This document shows, piece by piece, positions 25,398 through 33,181 of a stretch of 64,000 bases of DNA; positions within the stretch are counted from its first letter, which is position 1; each line of letters opens with the position of its first letter. Source of the stretch: Gemmatimonadota bacterium. GTDB taxonomy: Bacteria > Gemmatimonadota > Gemmatimonadetes > Longimicrobiales > Gaopeijiaceae. The notes beneath the pieces are model-generated. The model had not been told where the DNA came from, searched no databases, and saw nothing but the letters and a program-made list of their open reading frames with translations. A program made the translations under genes and the position numbers. The stretch covers positions 56,075 to 120,074 of the forward strand of contig JAJDYN010000015.1 of assembly GCA_022825135.1 (NCBI GenBank). The letters run 5' to 3'.

Positions 25398-26609
25398 TCA
25401 GGCAACCTCGCCGACGCGGTGTCCCAGCTCCCTCAGTTCGGCGACGATCTCCGCGACGTGCGCGCGCCCGCGCGTTTCGATCTCCATCTCGATGCTGACG
25501 TGGCCCACGGATATGTCCCCGAAGGCCCTGGTGTGTTCGATGTGGAGCACGTTGGCCCCGGCGATTGCGACCACCGCGGTGACCTCGTTCAGGTAGCCGG
25601 GCCGGTCGCGCACCACCACCGAGAGGCGCGCCAGGCGCCCATCCGCCCACAGCCCGCGGTCGATGATCTTGGAGGCCACGTTCATGTCGATATTGCCCCC
25701 GGAGAGGAGGCACACGGTAACGTCGGCGGGGCCCAGGCGGATCCTGTCGCCCAGAATCGCCGCCACGCCCACGGCCCCGCCTCCCTCGACCACCATCTTC
25801 TCCGACTCCATGAGGAAGAAGATCGCGCGCACGATCTCCTCCTCGTCGACCACGGCCACGTCGTCCACGAGGGCCTGGATGTGGGGAAAGGTGAGGTCGC
25901 CGATGCGCTTCACCGCGATCCCGTCGGCGAGGGTGTCGGAGCGTTCCAGGTGGACCGGCCGCCCCGCCTCCAGCGAAGCGACCGCGCCCGGCGAAGCCGC
26001 CGCCTCCACCCCGATCACGCGGGCGCCCGGCCGGCGCGCCTTCACCACGGTCGCGACCCCCGAGATCATCCCGCCGCCCCCGATGGGAACCACCACCGTG
26101 GTGACGTCGGGCACCTGCTCCAGGATCTCCAGCGCCATGGTCCCCTGCCCCGCCATCACCGCGGGATCGTCGAAGGCATGGACCACGGTGAGGCCCTCTT
26201 CCTCGACCAGCTTCTCGACGCGGGTCATGCCGTCGGTAAGGGTCGCGCCGGTCTGGATGACGCGGGCCCCGTAGCCGCGGGTCTTGGTCACCTTGATCAG
26301 CGGCGCGGCGTCGGGCATGACGATGGTGCACGGGATTCCCAGCCGCGCGGAGTGGTACGCGAGCGCCTGCGCGTGGTTGCCGGCGCTGGCCGCGACCACC
26401 CCGGCCTCCCGCTGCGCCGGCTCCAGCAGGAGCAGGCGGTTCAGCGACCCCCGGTCCTTGAACGAGCCCGTCCGCTGCCGGAACTCGGCCTTGAAGTGAA
26501 CGCGCCCGACCCGCGACCCGTCGAGCCCGAGCGAGCGAGGGCAGCCGGTTTCCACGACTCCGTCCCCGATGCGTGCGCGGGCAGCGATGATGTCGTTGTA
26601 CGAGAGCAT
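25398..26609 (-). CDS. ilvA: Threonine ammonia-lyase (threonine dehydratase), ACT-domain type
   Basis: 403 residues from ATG 26609. This PLP enzyme converts threonine to 2-oxobutanoate and ammonia. Fold-type II signatures: 'RTGSFKDRGSLNRL' with Schiff-base Lys51, 'ASAGNHAQALAYHS' (phosphate and carboxylate loop), the glycine loop 'VPIGGGGMISGVA', and 'VCLLSGGNIDMNVASKII' at about residues 310-327. The last 80 residues form one ACT-like domain ('LSVVVRDRPGYLNEVTAVVA'). This layout matches the TdcB/short catabolic or allosteric IlvA group (about 400 residues) rather than the 500-residue IlvA with two ACT-like repeats. Serine is a possible second substrate. In this neighbourhood of peptide and amino-acid genes a catabolic role is plausible. 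It is divergent from the small membrane gene at 26746. Confidence 0.92.
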   Translation of the reverse strand: MLSYNDIIAARARIGDGVVETGCPRSLGLDGSRVGRVHFKAEFRQRTGSFKDRGSLNRLLLLEPAQREAGVVAASAGNHAQALAYHSARLGIPCTIVMPDAAPLIKVTKTRGYGARVIQTGATLTDGMTRVEKLVEEEGLTVVHAFDDPAVMAGQGTMALEILEQVPDVTTVVVPIGGGGMISGVATVVKARRPGARVIGVEAAASPGAVASLEAGRPVHLERSDTLADGIAVKRIGDLTFPHIQALVDDVAVVDEEEIVRAIFFLMESEKMVVEGGGAVGVAAILGDRIRLGPADVTVCLLSGGNIDMNVASKIIDRGLWADGRLARLSVVVRDRPGYLNEVTAVVAIAGANVLHIEHTRAFGDISVGHVSIEMEIETRGRAHVAEIVAELRELGHRVGEVA

Positions 26610-26745
26610 GTTGACTAACCTGCGCCGCAACGGCGGCAACTCAAGGCCCACGGTCCGTTCGGCCTTGTCCCTGCGGCGCCGTTCCGGCTAGCTTTGGACC
26701 GTTGTCAGAACACCCTCGGGACTTCATCCAGCCGGAGACTCCTCC

Positions 26746-27036
26746 ATGATCGAATGGATCATTCCGTTCGCTCTCTACCCCACCCTGGCCGCCCTCTACT
26801 ACGGCGGCGCCCCCATCCGATTCGAAGGCCCCGACAACGCGCGCCAGCTCCTGGGCGTGGCGCTCGGGCTGGTCGTCTTCGTGGCGGTGTGGGGCGTGCT
26901 CAAGACGGTCCTGCAGCCCATGGCCGGGCCCATCATCGGCCTCGCGTTCGCCTCCCTCCTCGCGTCGTTCGCCCTGCGCCCGGGGTGCAGGCTGGGATGC
27001 CGGCTGGTGGGCGTTCGGGTCGTAGACGACCAGTAG
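26746..27036 (+). CDS. Small membrane protein, function unknown
   Basis: 96 residues, with a short hydrophobic N-terminal segment ('IEWIIPFALYPTLAALYYGG') and two further hydrophobic stretches ('LLGVALGLVVFVAVWGVL', then 'MAGPIIGLAFASLLASFAL'). That gives two or three membrane spans with a short basic C-terminal tail. The codon use and third-position GC match its neighbours, and GGAGAC lies before the ATG ('GGAGACTCCTCC'). I do not recognise the family. It stands alone, divergent from ilvA (136 bp) and convergent with the outer-membrane protein (10 bp). Confidence 0.55.
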   Translation: MIEWIIPFALYPTLAALYYGGAPIRFEGPDNARQLLGVALGLVVFVAVWGVLKTVLQPMAGPIIGLAFASLLASFALRPGCRLGCRLVGVRVVDDQ

Positions 27037-27046
27037 GCTGCCCCCG

Positions 27047-27838
27047 TCAGTCCAGCTGCCAGACGACGAGCAACTGCAGGATGCTCTCGTCGCGGGTCGT
27101 TCCCAGCTTGTTGGTCCAGAGCTGGTATTCCACGCCCACGTGAAGGACGTTTGCGGAACCCGTTAACGCCCGCCCCACATCCCATCTGAACTGGGGCTGG
27201 GCGAGGATGCTGCCCGCGTAGTCGTTGCCCAGTTCGTCGGCAATGGCCCCCATGTATTCGGCGTGCCCGGTGAAGGAGAACGACTGACTGCCCAGCTGGA
27301 AGACGGAGAGCCAGCTCACGTCGAAGTTGAAGCTGTCTCCGGTGCTCGGTGCGCCGCCCGCGTCAATACCGCTGCTGGCGTCGATGAAGCCCCCGAGAAC
27401 CGTGTTCACGAAGATGAACCCGGGGATGGTCCAGCCCAGTTCCACACCCGGAACGTACTTCACGACCTTCGACTGGATGCCGAGGTTGACGCCCGCGACC
27501 AGCCGGACGTCGTTCACCGGCCCGAAGCCGATGCCTCCTTCCGTCAGTGAACCGAGGCTGAGCGTAGGGTACCATTCGCCATACAGATCCCTGTCGTTGA
27601 ACCCGTCCGCGACCCCGTCGGTCGAGTAGTCGAGGAAGAAAAAGGAGCCTCCCGCGCGCCATCCCCCGGCGTGTTGCAGCGTGAAGATGTGGGTCGGCTC
27701 GCTGGCGGCGGAGAACGGGTTCAGGATGCTGCCGTACTGGTAGTTGAGCTCCAGTTGGGCGGATGCGGGGGCGAACGCGAGGAAGGAGGCGGCAGTTGCG
27801 ACGGCCGCGGGCAGCAGGGTTGAGGATCGACGACACAT
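27047..27838 (-). CDS. Outer-membrane beta-barrel protein, Tsx/nucleoside-channel-like
   Basis: 263 residues with a Sec signal (about residues 1-27, ending 'APASAQ'). The mature protein consists of regularly spaced amphipathic strands: 'LELNYQYGSILNPFSA', 'HIFTLQHAGGWRAGGSFFFLDYS', 'LYGEWYPTLSLGSL', 'VVKYVPGVELGWTIPGFIFVNTV' and 'PQFRWDVGRAL', and ends 'LVVWQLD'. The order and the 'F-F-F-L-D-Y-S' strand resemble the Tsx-type nucleoside-specific channel family (OmpK/DUF5020-like 12-strand barrels). I infer a small-solute pore or a structural barrel; the nucleoside specificity is only a family guess. The divergent gene on its start side is an exported nuclease/phosphatase-fold lipoprotein 211 bp away, which would make nucleotide scavenging a coherent pair of functions. 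Confidence 0.6.
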   Translation of the reverse strand: MCRRSSTLLPAAVATAASFLAFAPASAQLELNYQYGSILNPFSAASEPTHIFTLQHAGGWRAGGSFFFLDYSTDGVADGFNDRDLYGEWYPTLSLGSLTEGGIGFGPVNDVRLVAGVNLGIQSKVVKYVPGVELGWTIPGFIFVNTVLGGFIDASSGIDAGGAPSTGDSFNFDVSWLSVFQLGSQSFSFTGHAEYMGAIADELGNDYAGSILAQPQFRWDVGRALTGSANVLHVGVEYQLWTNKLGTTRDESILQLLVVWQLD

Positions 27839-28049
27839 GGTGAATCTGCCCCCTCCCGAATACGCACGCTGCCCGAGTCCCTCCCCACCTCATCGACGCC
27901 GAATTCTATGGGACGCCAGGGCCGTCGGCCAGCGAGCGGGCGAGCCCGACCGATAGATTGTATCCTGATGCGATGCCCCGGTACGGTTCGCCCATCCGTT
28001 TCGGCTGACGCTCAAGGCGTTCAGAGACGCTTCTCGCCACAAGCACGCC

Positions 28050-29093
28050 ATGTTCTTCCCAAGCAGCTGCCCGGTCTCCGTGTCGCGCCGGCGCACCGCC
28101 GCATTCGCCGCGCCCGCATTCTTCTTCCTGCCCGCGCTCGTGCCGGTTCTGATCGCGTGCGGCGCGGACGCGGTCGCGCCGTCTCCGCCACCGGCCGGGC
28201 CCGATCCCGTCGAGCCACAGCCCCCGCCGGATCCACCGGCGATCCAGATTCCCGCCCAGGGAACATCCGCGACGCTCGACGTCGCCACCTGGAACCTCCT
28301 CTACTTCGGAGCCGCGAACCAGGGCCCCGACGACGAGCCCCTGCAGATGGCGCGCGTGCGCGACGTGATCCTGGGAACCGACGCGGACCTGTGGGGGGTG
28401 CAGGAGGTGACCAACGCGGATGCCTTCGCCGCTCTGTTGGATCGGTTGCCCGGCTACGGGGGATTCCTCGCAAATGACGCGTCGGTGTCCGGCGGATCCG
28501 ACAGCTACGACCGCGGGGAACTCAAGGTCGGGCTCATCTACAAGTCGTCCGTCGCCGAGGTCGCCGGCGCCCGCGTGATCCTGACCGATCTGGACTACGA
28601 GTTCGCGGGCCGCCCGCCGCTGGAGGTGCAGTTGCGCGTGACGTTGGGGGGCGCGAGCCGGGACGTCGTCCTGATCGTCCTGCACGCCAAGGCCATCGCC
28701 GACGAGACCTCATGGGAGCGGCGCATGGCGGCGGGGGAAGGCCTGCGCGAGTATCTCGACACCACATGGCCGGACCGTGCGGTGCTCGTACCCGGGGACT
28801 GGAACGACGATGTGGACGAGTCGATCACGCGCGGGCGCGACACCCCCTATCGCGTCTTCGTGGATGCGGCCCCGGAGTGGGTGTTTCCCACCGCCAGCCT
28901 GAGCGCCGCGCGGGCGCGGTCGATGCCGCGCTACACCGAGGTGATCGACCACATCCTCGCGTCGGACGAGGCGATGGCGTGGTATGAGGAGGGATCGGCG
29001 ATGGTGTATGAGGTGGACGAGTTCATCGACGCCTACCTGGACACTACCAGCGACCATCTGCCCGTGATGGCACGATTTGCGCCGGGGGGGTGA
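28050..29093 (+). CDS. Endonuclease/exonuclease/phosphatase-fold lipoprotein
   Basis: 347 residues. A long basic n-region precedes the hydrophobic core and lipobox 'LIACG', then a Pro-rich tether of about 35 residues. The EEP catalytic core is complete in outline: 'VATWNLLYFG' (Asn), 'GVQEVTNADAF' (metal-binding Glu), 'LIVLHAKA' (His), 'VLVPGDWNDDVD' (Asp/Asn pair), and a final 'TSDHLPVMARF' (catalytic Asp-His). Family members are nucleases, sphingomyelinases and inositol phosphatases, so the substrate is open. The lipoprotein signal places it at the outer membrane or periplasm. It lies divergent from the Tsx-like barrel, consistent with extracellular nucleic acid or phosphoester breakdown, though that is inference. 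Confidence 0.83.
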   Translation: MFFPSSCPVSVSRRRTAAFAAPAFFFLPALVPVLIACGADAVAPSPPPAGPDPVEPQPPPDPPAIQIPAQGTSATLDVATWNLLYFGAANQGPDDEPLQMARVRDVILGTDADLWGVQEVTNADAFAALLDRLPGYGGFLANDASVSGGSDSYDRGELKVGLIYKSSVAEVAGARVILTDLDYEFAGRPPLEVQLRVTLGGASRDVVLIVLHAKAIADETSWERRMAAGEGLREYLDTTWPDRAVLVPGDWNDDVDESITRGRDTPYRVFVDAAPEWVFPTASLSAARARSMPRYTEVIDHILASDEAMAWYEEGSAMVYEVDEFIDAYLDTTSDHLPVMARFAPGG

Positions 29094-29172
29094 GCGGCAG
29101 CCGCATCTCCGGACCCGGCCCGGCGTTCAGCGCGGGGGAAACCCGGAGGGCCGGGGGAGAAACGCCGGGGGC

Positions 29173-29445
29173 CTACTCGTCGATCAGGCGGCGGTTGCGC
29201 ACGTCGCTGGCGCCCATCGAGATCCCGGAGCCGACTCCGGCTCCCACCAGCAGCCCGGCTCCGATGCCCACCACGGGCAGCCACGAAACGGCGATGGCGG
29301 TAACGGCACCGCTAATGATCCCCAGCCAGCGCTTCTCGACCCACGACGTGTAGCGCAGACGCCGCCGGACGAAACTCCGCGACTTCATGTGTGCGTAGAT
29401 CCCGACCGCGGCCGCGATCCCCAATCCGATCAACTCAAACATCAC
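29173..29445 (-). CDS. Small glycine-rich membrane protein
   Basis: 90 residues. An N-terminal hydrophobic helix ('MFELIGLGIAAAVGIYAHM') is followed by a basic segment ('KSRSFVRRRLRY'), then a second, glycine-rich hydrophobic stretch ('VVGIGAGLLVGAGVGSGISMG') with the small-residue spacing of a glycine zipper, and a charged tail ending 'RRLIDE'. Two membrane spans with both ends on the same side are likely. The function is unknown. It is convergent with the EEP lipoprotein (79 bp) and divergent from the protease gene (187 bp). The start is the second of two adjacent ATG codons in effect (MM), so the exact first residue is uncertain by one. Confidence 0.5.
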   Translation of the reverse strand: MMFELIGLGIAAAVGIYAHMKSRSFVRRRLRYTSWVEKRWLGIISGAVTAIAVSWLPVVGIGAGLLVGAGVGSGISMGASDVRNRRLIDE

Positions 29446-29632
29446 GACACTCCTGTGACAGGCATCCCGGCTCCCGGGCTCTGCGCCTTACGCGTGAGCG
29501 GGGGATCCGTTTCGCGCCGGGGCGGGTTCGAATAAGTATGGTACAGGTTCCGGCAAGTACAAGGTTCGCCGCGCAGGAAACGCAGGCCACCGGAAGAGCG
29601 AGGTCCATGACGGATTGCAGGTTCGACGTCGG

Positions 29633-30736
29633 ATGACACGGGCGAGATGGTGGGCTCCCGCGGGAGCCGGGGCAGGCGCGATGGCTCCGTCGCTGGGGCG
29701 GCTCCTGCTCCTGCTGGTGGTGGAGGCGCTCTGGCTCACGCCCGCAGGCGAGCCTCGCCTTCCCTTGCCCGGCTTCGGCGGGGACGGGTTGTCGCAGGAG
29801 GCGCTGGCGGCCGCCTTCGCCGCGCAGGAGGAGATCAGCCCGGACCTGATGGCCATTCCGGGCGTGGTGGGAACGGCTGTCGGGTTGGGCGCCGGTGACC
29901 GGCCGGTGGTGATGGTCTACCTGGAGTACGCCGCCGTGCCCGGGCTTCCCGCCAGCTTCGCGGGCCACCCGCTGGTGCGCGAGGTGACCGGGCGCATCAC
30001 CGCCCTCGGCGATCTGCCGCTGCCGCCGGCCAGGGCCAACGGCCCGATCGATCCCAGGGGCCCGTTCCCGCGCCCCGTGCCCATCGGCGTGTCCACGGGG
30101 CGGACGGGGGTCACCGCGGGCACCATCGGCGCGCGGGTCACGGACGGGCGCCGGACCTACGCCCTGTCCAACAACCACGTCTTCGCCAACCGCAACGAGG
30201 CCAACCTGGGCGACAACGTGATCCAGCCGGGCGTCGCCGATGGGGGGAGCGACCCGGAGCACGCCTTCGGGACGCTGGCCGACTTCGAGGAGATCGGCTT
30301 CTGCCGCGCCCTTGCCTGCCCCGAGAATCATGTCGACGGCGCCATCGCCGAAACGTCGCCCGACCAACTGGCGGCGGCGACCCCCTCCAACGGCTACGGC
30401 GCTCCCCGGACCGGCACGGAAGAGGCATCGCTCATGCTCGCGGTACAGAAGTACGGCCGCACCACCGGGCACACACGCGGCAAGGTGACCGGGATCAACG
30501 CCATCCTCGACGTCAACTACCGCACCGGCAGGGCGCGCTTCGTCGATCAGATCGTCATCACCGGCCAGGGGTTCAGCGCCGGTGGCGACTCCGGCTCGCT
30601 GATCGTGACCGACGGGGGCGGGCGCAAGGATCGCCGGCCGGTCGCACTGCTGTTCGCCGGCAGCCCGAACACCACCATCGCCAACCCCATCGACCTCGTG
30701 CTCGACCGCTTCGGCGTAACCGTCGACCCAGGGTAG
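29633..30736 (+). CDS. Exported trypsin-like serine protease with N-terminal VGT-type domain
   Basis: 367 residues from ATG 29633; a TTG at 29615 is also possible. A hydrophobic signal lies at about residues 17-35. Residues about 55-120 form a small domain, 'IPGVVGTAVGLGAGDRPVVMVYL', and end in 'VREVTGRITAL'. The protease domain follows with His in 'ALSNNHVFANRNEA', an Asp candidate in 'NHVDGAIAE', and the nucleophile in 'FSAGGDSGSLIV', which is the G-D-S-G-[GS] motif of chymotrypsin-fold enzymes. Proteins of this layout exist in bacteria and plants (NAL1-like), but I cannot assign a substrate. The next gene, 6 bp downstream, encodes a stand-alone relative of the N-terminal domain. Confidence 0.78.
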   Translation: MTRARWWAPAGAGAGAMAPSLGRLLLLLVVEALWLTPAGEPRLPLPGFGGDGLSQEALAAAFAAQEEISPDLMAIPGVVGTAVGLGAGDRPVVMVYLEYAAVPGLPASFAGHPLVREVTGRITALGDLPLPPARANGPIDPRGPFPRPVPIGVSTGRTGVTAGTIGARVTDGRRTYALSNNHVFANRNEANLGDNVIQPGVADGGSDPEHAFGTLADFEEIGFCRALACPENHVDGAIAETSPDQLAAATPSNGYGAPRTGTEEASLMLAVQKYGRTTGHTRGKVTGINAILDVNYRTGRARFVDQIVITGQGFSAGGDSGSLIVTDGGGRKDRRPVALLFAGSPNTTIANPIDLVLDRFGVTVDPG

Positions 30737-30742
30737 GACGAC

Positions 30743-30964
30743 ATGGCGGCGAGCATCGAGGACGCGCACCGGCAACTCTCGCGAAAGGTCATGGGACGCC
30801 CCGGCGTGGTGGGTACCGCGATCGGGGTGATCACCGGGAAGCCCTGCCTCAAGGTGTATCTCGCAAGCGCTGCGGGAAGAGAACGAGACCGCATTCCTCG
30901 CAGTTGCGAGGGCTATCGGGTGGTGGTCGAGAAGACGGGCACCATTCGCCGCCTGTCTTCGTAA
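30743..30964 (+). CDS. Small stand-alone homologue of the protease N-terminal domain
   Basis: 73 residues, starting 6 bp after the protease stop. The core 'RPGVVGTAIGVITGKPCLKVYL' lines up with 'IPGVVGTAVGLGAGDRPVVMVYL' of the protease (shared P-G-V-V-G-T-A-[IV]-G, then a G-x-P-x-x-x-V-Y-L pattern), and 'CEGYRVVVEKTGTIRRL' lines up with 'HPLVREVTGRITAL'. So it is the same small fold without signal peptide or catalytic domain. Possible roles are a propeptide-like inhibitor, a folding partner, or a fold used separately in the cytoplasm. It has two cysteines absent from the protease copy. The coupling and spacing suggest that the two are made together. The homology is read by eye. Confidence 0.6.
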   Translation: MAASIEDAHRQLSRKVMGRPGVVGTAIGVITGKPCLKVYLASAAGRERDRIPRSCEGYRVVVEKTGTIRRLSS

Positions 30965-31143
30965 CGAGGCAACCATCCCGCCGGGCCGCGCAGTCGAACG
31001 GCTGTGGATCGCCGCTGCGCGCCCTCACCCGCCAGGTGATCGTTTGACACCGGCGGGAATCGCGGCTACTCGTAAATTACGACATCCTTCGTGGCAAACC
31101 GGACCGTCCCGAGCCTCGCCTCCAACGAAGAACCGCAAGTGCG

Positions 31144-32394
31144 ATGAGAAACCGAAACGCCCGCAGTCACCGCTTTACGCCCTTCGCTCTCATCATGGCC
31201 CTCGCGTTGTCGGGGTGCGCGCAGGATGACGCTGCGGCGCCCGCCGGGGCCGGCCCAAGGCACCACCTCGGCGAGCCCGACGTGGTTTCCGGGGACTTCG
31301 CGTCCGTAGACGGCATCCGGACGCGTCCCGACGGCAGCCTCCTGGTCGCGGACGGGACGGGCGGGGAGCTTGTGCTCCTCGACCTGGACCGGGGAACGCG
31401 GACGGTGGTGGGAGGCCGGGGCGAGGGTCCGGGAGAGTACCAGGCGCCAAACCGCATCTGGGCTCTTCCCGGGGATTCGACGTTGCTGCTGGATATCGGC
31501 AACAACCGTCTCACCGTCCTGGCGCCCGATCTCTCCTTCGGCGCGACCCGGCCGATGTTCGAGATGGACCCCGACCGCGGCATCGTGTTGCTGAACCCGC
31601 AGGCGATCGATGGCGCCGGACGCATGTACAGCACGACGGGGTTCTCGATGAACATCGGCAGCCCGGGTGCGACAGGCGGCTCCGGTTCCGATTCCCTCCC
31701 TGTCCTGCGGACGACGCTCGATGACCTGACCCCGGACACGGTGGCCCGACTCGCACCCAGGACTACCGCGCCGTTCGAAATGAGAAGCAGCGGGGGTGAC
31801 CGGATGGTCACGATGCAACGCACTCCCTACTCGCCTTCCGACAGCTGGGGGGTCGCCCCGGACGGCAGCGTGGCCATCGCGCGGGCCGCGGACTATCGCC
31901 TGGAATGGATCTCCTCCGACGGATCGGTTCGCAGCGGGGCGCCCGTCGCCTGGGACGCCGTGCCGGTGGGCCAGGCGGAAAAGGAGGCGTGGGTCCGGGA
32001 GCAGGGTAGCCGGTCCGTCCAGACCGCGACCTTCATGACGGGGGGCGGGGGCGGAGTTTCCCCGAGCTCCGGGGCGGCCGCGGCCACGGCCCGCAGCATG
32101 AGCTTCGGCGGCGGAAGCGACGATGTCGACGACTATGAATGGCCGGAGACGCTGCCCCCCTTCACGGGGAGCATTCTGATCGACCCGGAGGGCCGCGCCT
32201 GGCTGCGCCGCCACCAGCCCGTCGGGGCGCCTTTCCTGTACGACATCTTCACGGCCGACGGCGGGCACGCCGGCACGGTGGAGATCGCCGAAGGGCATAC
32301 CGTCAGGGGGTTCGGCGACGGCGTCGTCTACGCGACCTTCAGAGACGAGGTCGACCTCGTGTACATTGAGCGGTATCGTCTCCCGGAGGTGTAG
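31144..32394 (+). CDS. 6-bladed beta-propeller lipoprotein
   Basis: 416 residues with a lipoprotein signal, 'FALIMALALSGC' (lipobox LSGC, Cys at about residue 25). Propeller-like repeats follow: 'VDGIRTRPDGSLLVADGTG', 'LVLLDLDRGTRTVVGGRGEGPGEY', 'PNRIWALPGDSTLLLDIGNNRLTVL'. The 'G-x-G-E-G-P-G-E-[YF]' element is typical of the NHL/6-bladed propeller lipoproteins (BF3886-like) common in Bacteroidota and Gemmatimonadota. A low-complexity Gly/Ser segment (about residues 300-325) interrupts the later blades. No enzymatic residues are evident. Such proteins are taken to bind ligands or partner proteins at the cell surface. It stands alone between the protease pair and the nitroreductase on the same strand. 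Confidence 0.72.
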   Translation: MRNRNARSHRFTPFALIMALALSGCAQDDAAAPAGAGPRHHLGEPDVVSGDFASVDGIRTRPDGSLLVADGTGGELVLLDLDRGTRTVVGGRGEGPGEYQAPNRIWALPGDSTLLLDIGNNRLTVLAPDLSFGATRPMFEMDPDRGIVLLNPQAIDGAGRMYSTTGFSMNIGSPGATGGSGSDSLPVLRTTLDDLTPDTVARLAPRTTAPFEMRSSGGDRMVTMQRTPYSPSDSWGVAPDGSVAIARAADYRLEWISSDGSVRSGAPVAWDAVPVGQAEKEAWVREQGSRSVQTATFMTGGGGGVSPSSGAAAATARSMSFGGGSDDVDDYEWPETLPPFTGSILIDPEGRAWLRRHQPVGAPFLYDIFTADGGHAGTVEIAEGHTVRGFGDGVVYATFRDEVDLVYIERYRLPEV

Positions 32395-32462
32395 CTGTTC
32401 GGTTTCGGGAGCGCCCTTCCAGCCGGCGACCGCCTCACCCGCCTCCCCAACCCGACGCTGAC

Positions 32463-33035
32463 ATGCCCGACCTGACCTCCCTCGCGGAGCTGATTTCCCG
32501 GCGCCGCTCGATCAAGCAGTTCACCGGCCGCGCTCCCTCCCGGGAGGAAATCGAGGGGCTGCTCGAACTGGTCGCACAGGCGCCCAACCATCGCATGACC
32601 CAGCCCTGGCGCTTCTACGTGCTGGGACCGGCCGCCCGGCGCGCCTACGGGGCGGCGCTCGGAGCGCGCAAGGCCAGGCGGGTCGCCGACCCGGACGCGG
32701 CCCGGGAGGTCGTGGAGAGCGTGGCGGCCCGCCTCGAGGCGCTGCCCGCGATGATCGCCGTCGCCGTCGTGGTGCACGAGAACCCCGAGATCCGGGAAGA
32801 GGACTACGCCGCGACCTGGATGGGCATCCAGAATCTGGCGCTGGCCGCGGAGGCGGCGGGGCTGGGCACGCACATCAAGACCGGCGCGGTCATGGACGAC
32901 CCGCGCTCCCGGACCGCGGTCGGGCTCCCGAACGGGGAACGCATCGTGGCCATCGTCAATCTGGGCGAACCGGCGGCCGTCCCGGACCCCAAACCGCGCG
33001 TTCCCGCCCGCGACCTGACCACCTGGGTGGACTGA
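32463..33035 (+). CDS. Nitroreductase family flavoprotein
   Basis: 190 residues, the normal length for the short nitroreductase group. Family features: 'ISRRRSIKQFTGRAPSREEIEGLLE' with the FMN-phosphate-binding R-R-S-[IV]-[KR], 'APNHRMTQPWRFYVLG' (N-x-[QR]-P-W-x-F/Y motif), and a late 'GLGTHIKTGAVMDD' with 'GIQNLALAAEAAG' before it. These FMN enzymes reduce nitro compounds, quinones or enones with NAD(P)H. The physiological substrate is unknown. Cytoplasmic, no signal peptide. It is followed after 146 bp by the histidine kinase gene on the same strand, but I see no sign that the two are functionally tied. Confidence 0.9.
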   Translation: MPDLTSLAELISRRRSIKQFTGRAPSREEIEGLLELVAQAPNHRMTQPWRFYVLGPAARRAYGAALGARKARRVADPDAAREVVESVAARLEALPAMIAVAVVVHENPEIREEDYAATWMGIQNLALAAEAAGLGTHIKTGAVMDDPRSRTAVGLPNGERIVAIVNLGEPAAVPDPKPRVPARDLTTWVD

Positions 33036-33181
33036 GCAACCGGCCAGCCTCCAACGCCGCCGGACAGGCGCATCCGGAGGCCCGCTCCCCCGGGCAGGCC
33101 ATCGCCGGGCAACCGCAATTCTGACAATTCCCTTGCACCGGGGTCGTTGAGCGGGGCTGTCGGGCCGATACCTTCAAAGGC

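Noticed and set aside
23986..26331. A 781-codon ORF joining the serine hydrolase to an upstream extension
   Set aside because: The upstream part is a shadow frame of ilvA; a ribosome-binding site and signal peptide fix the real start at 25254.
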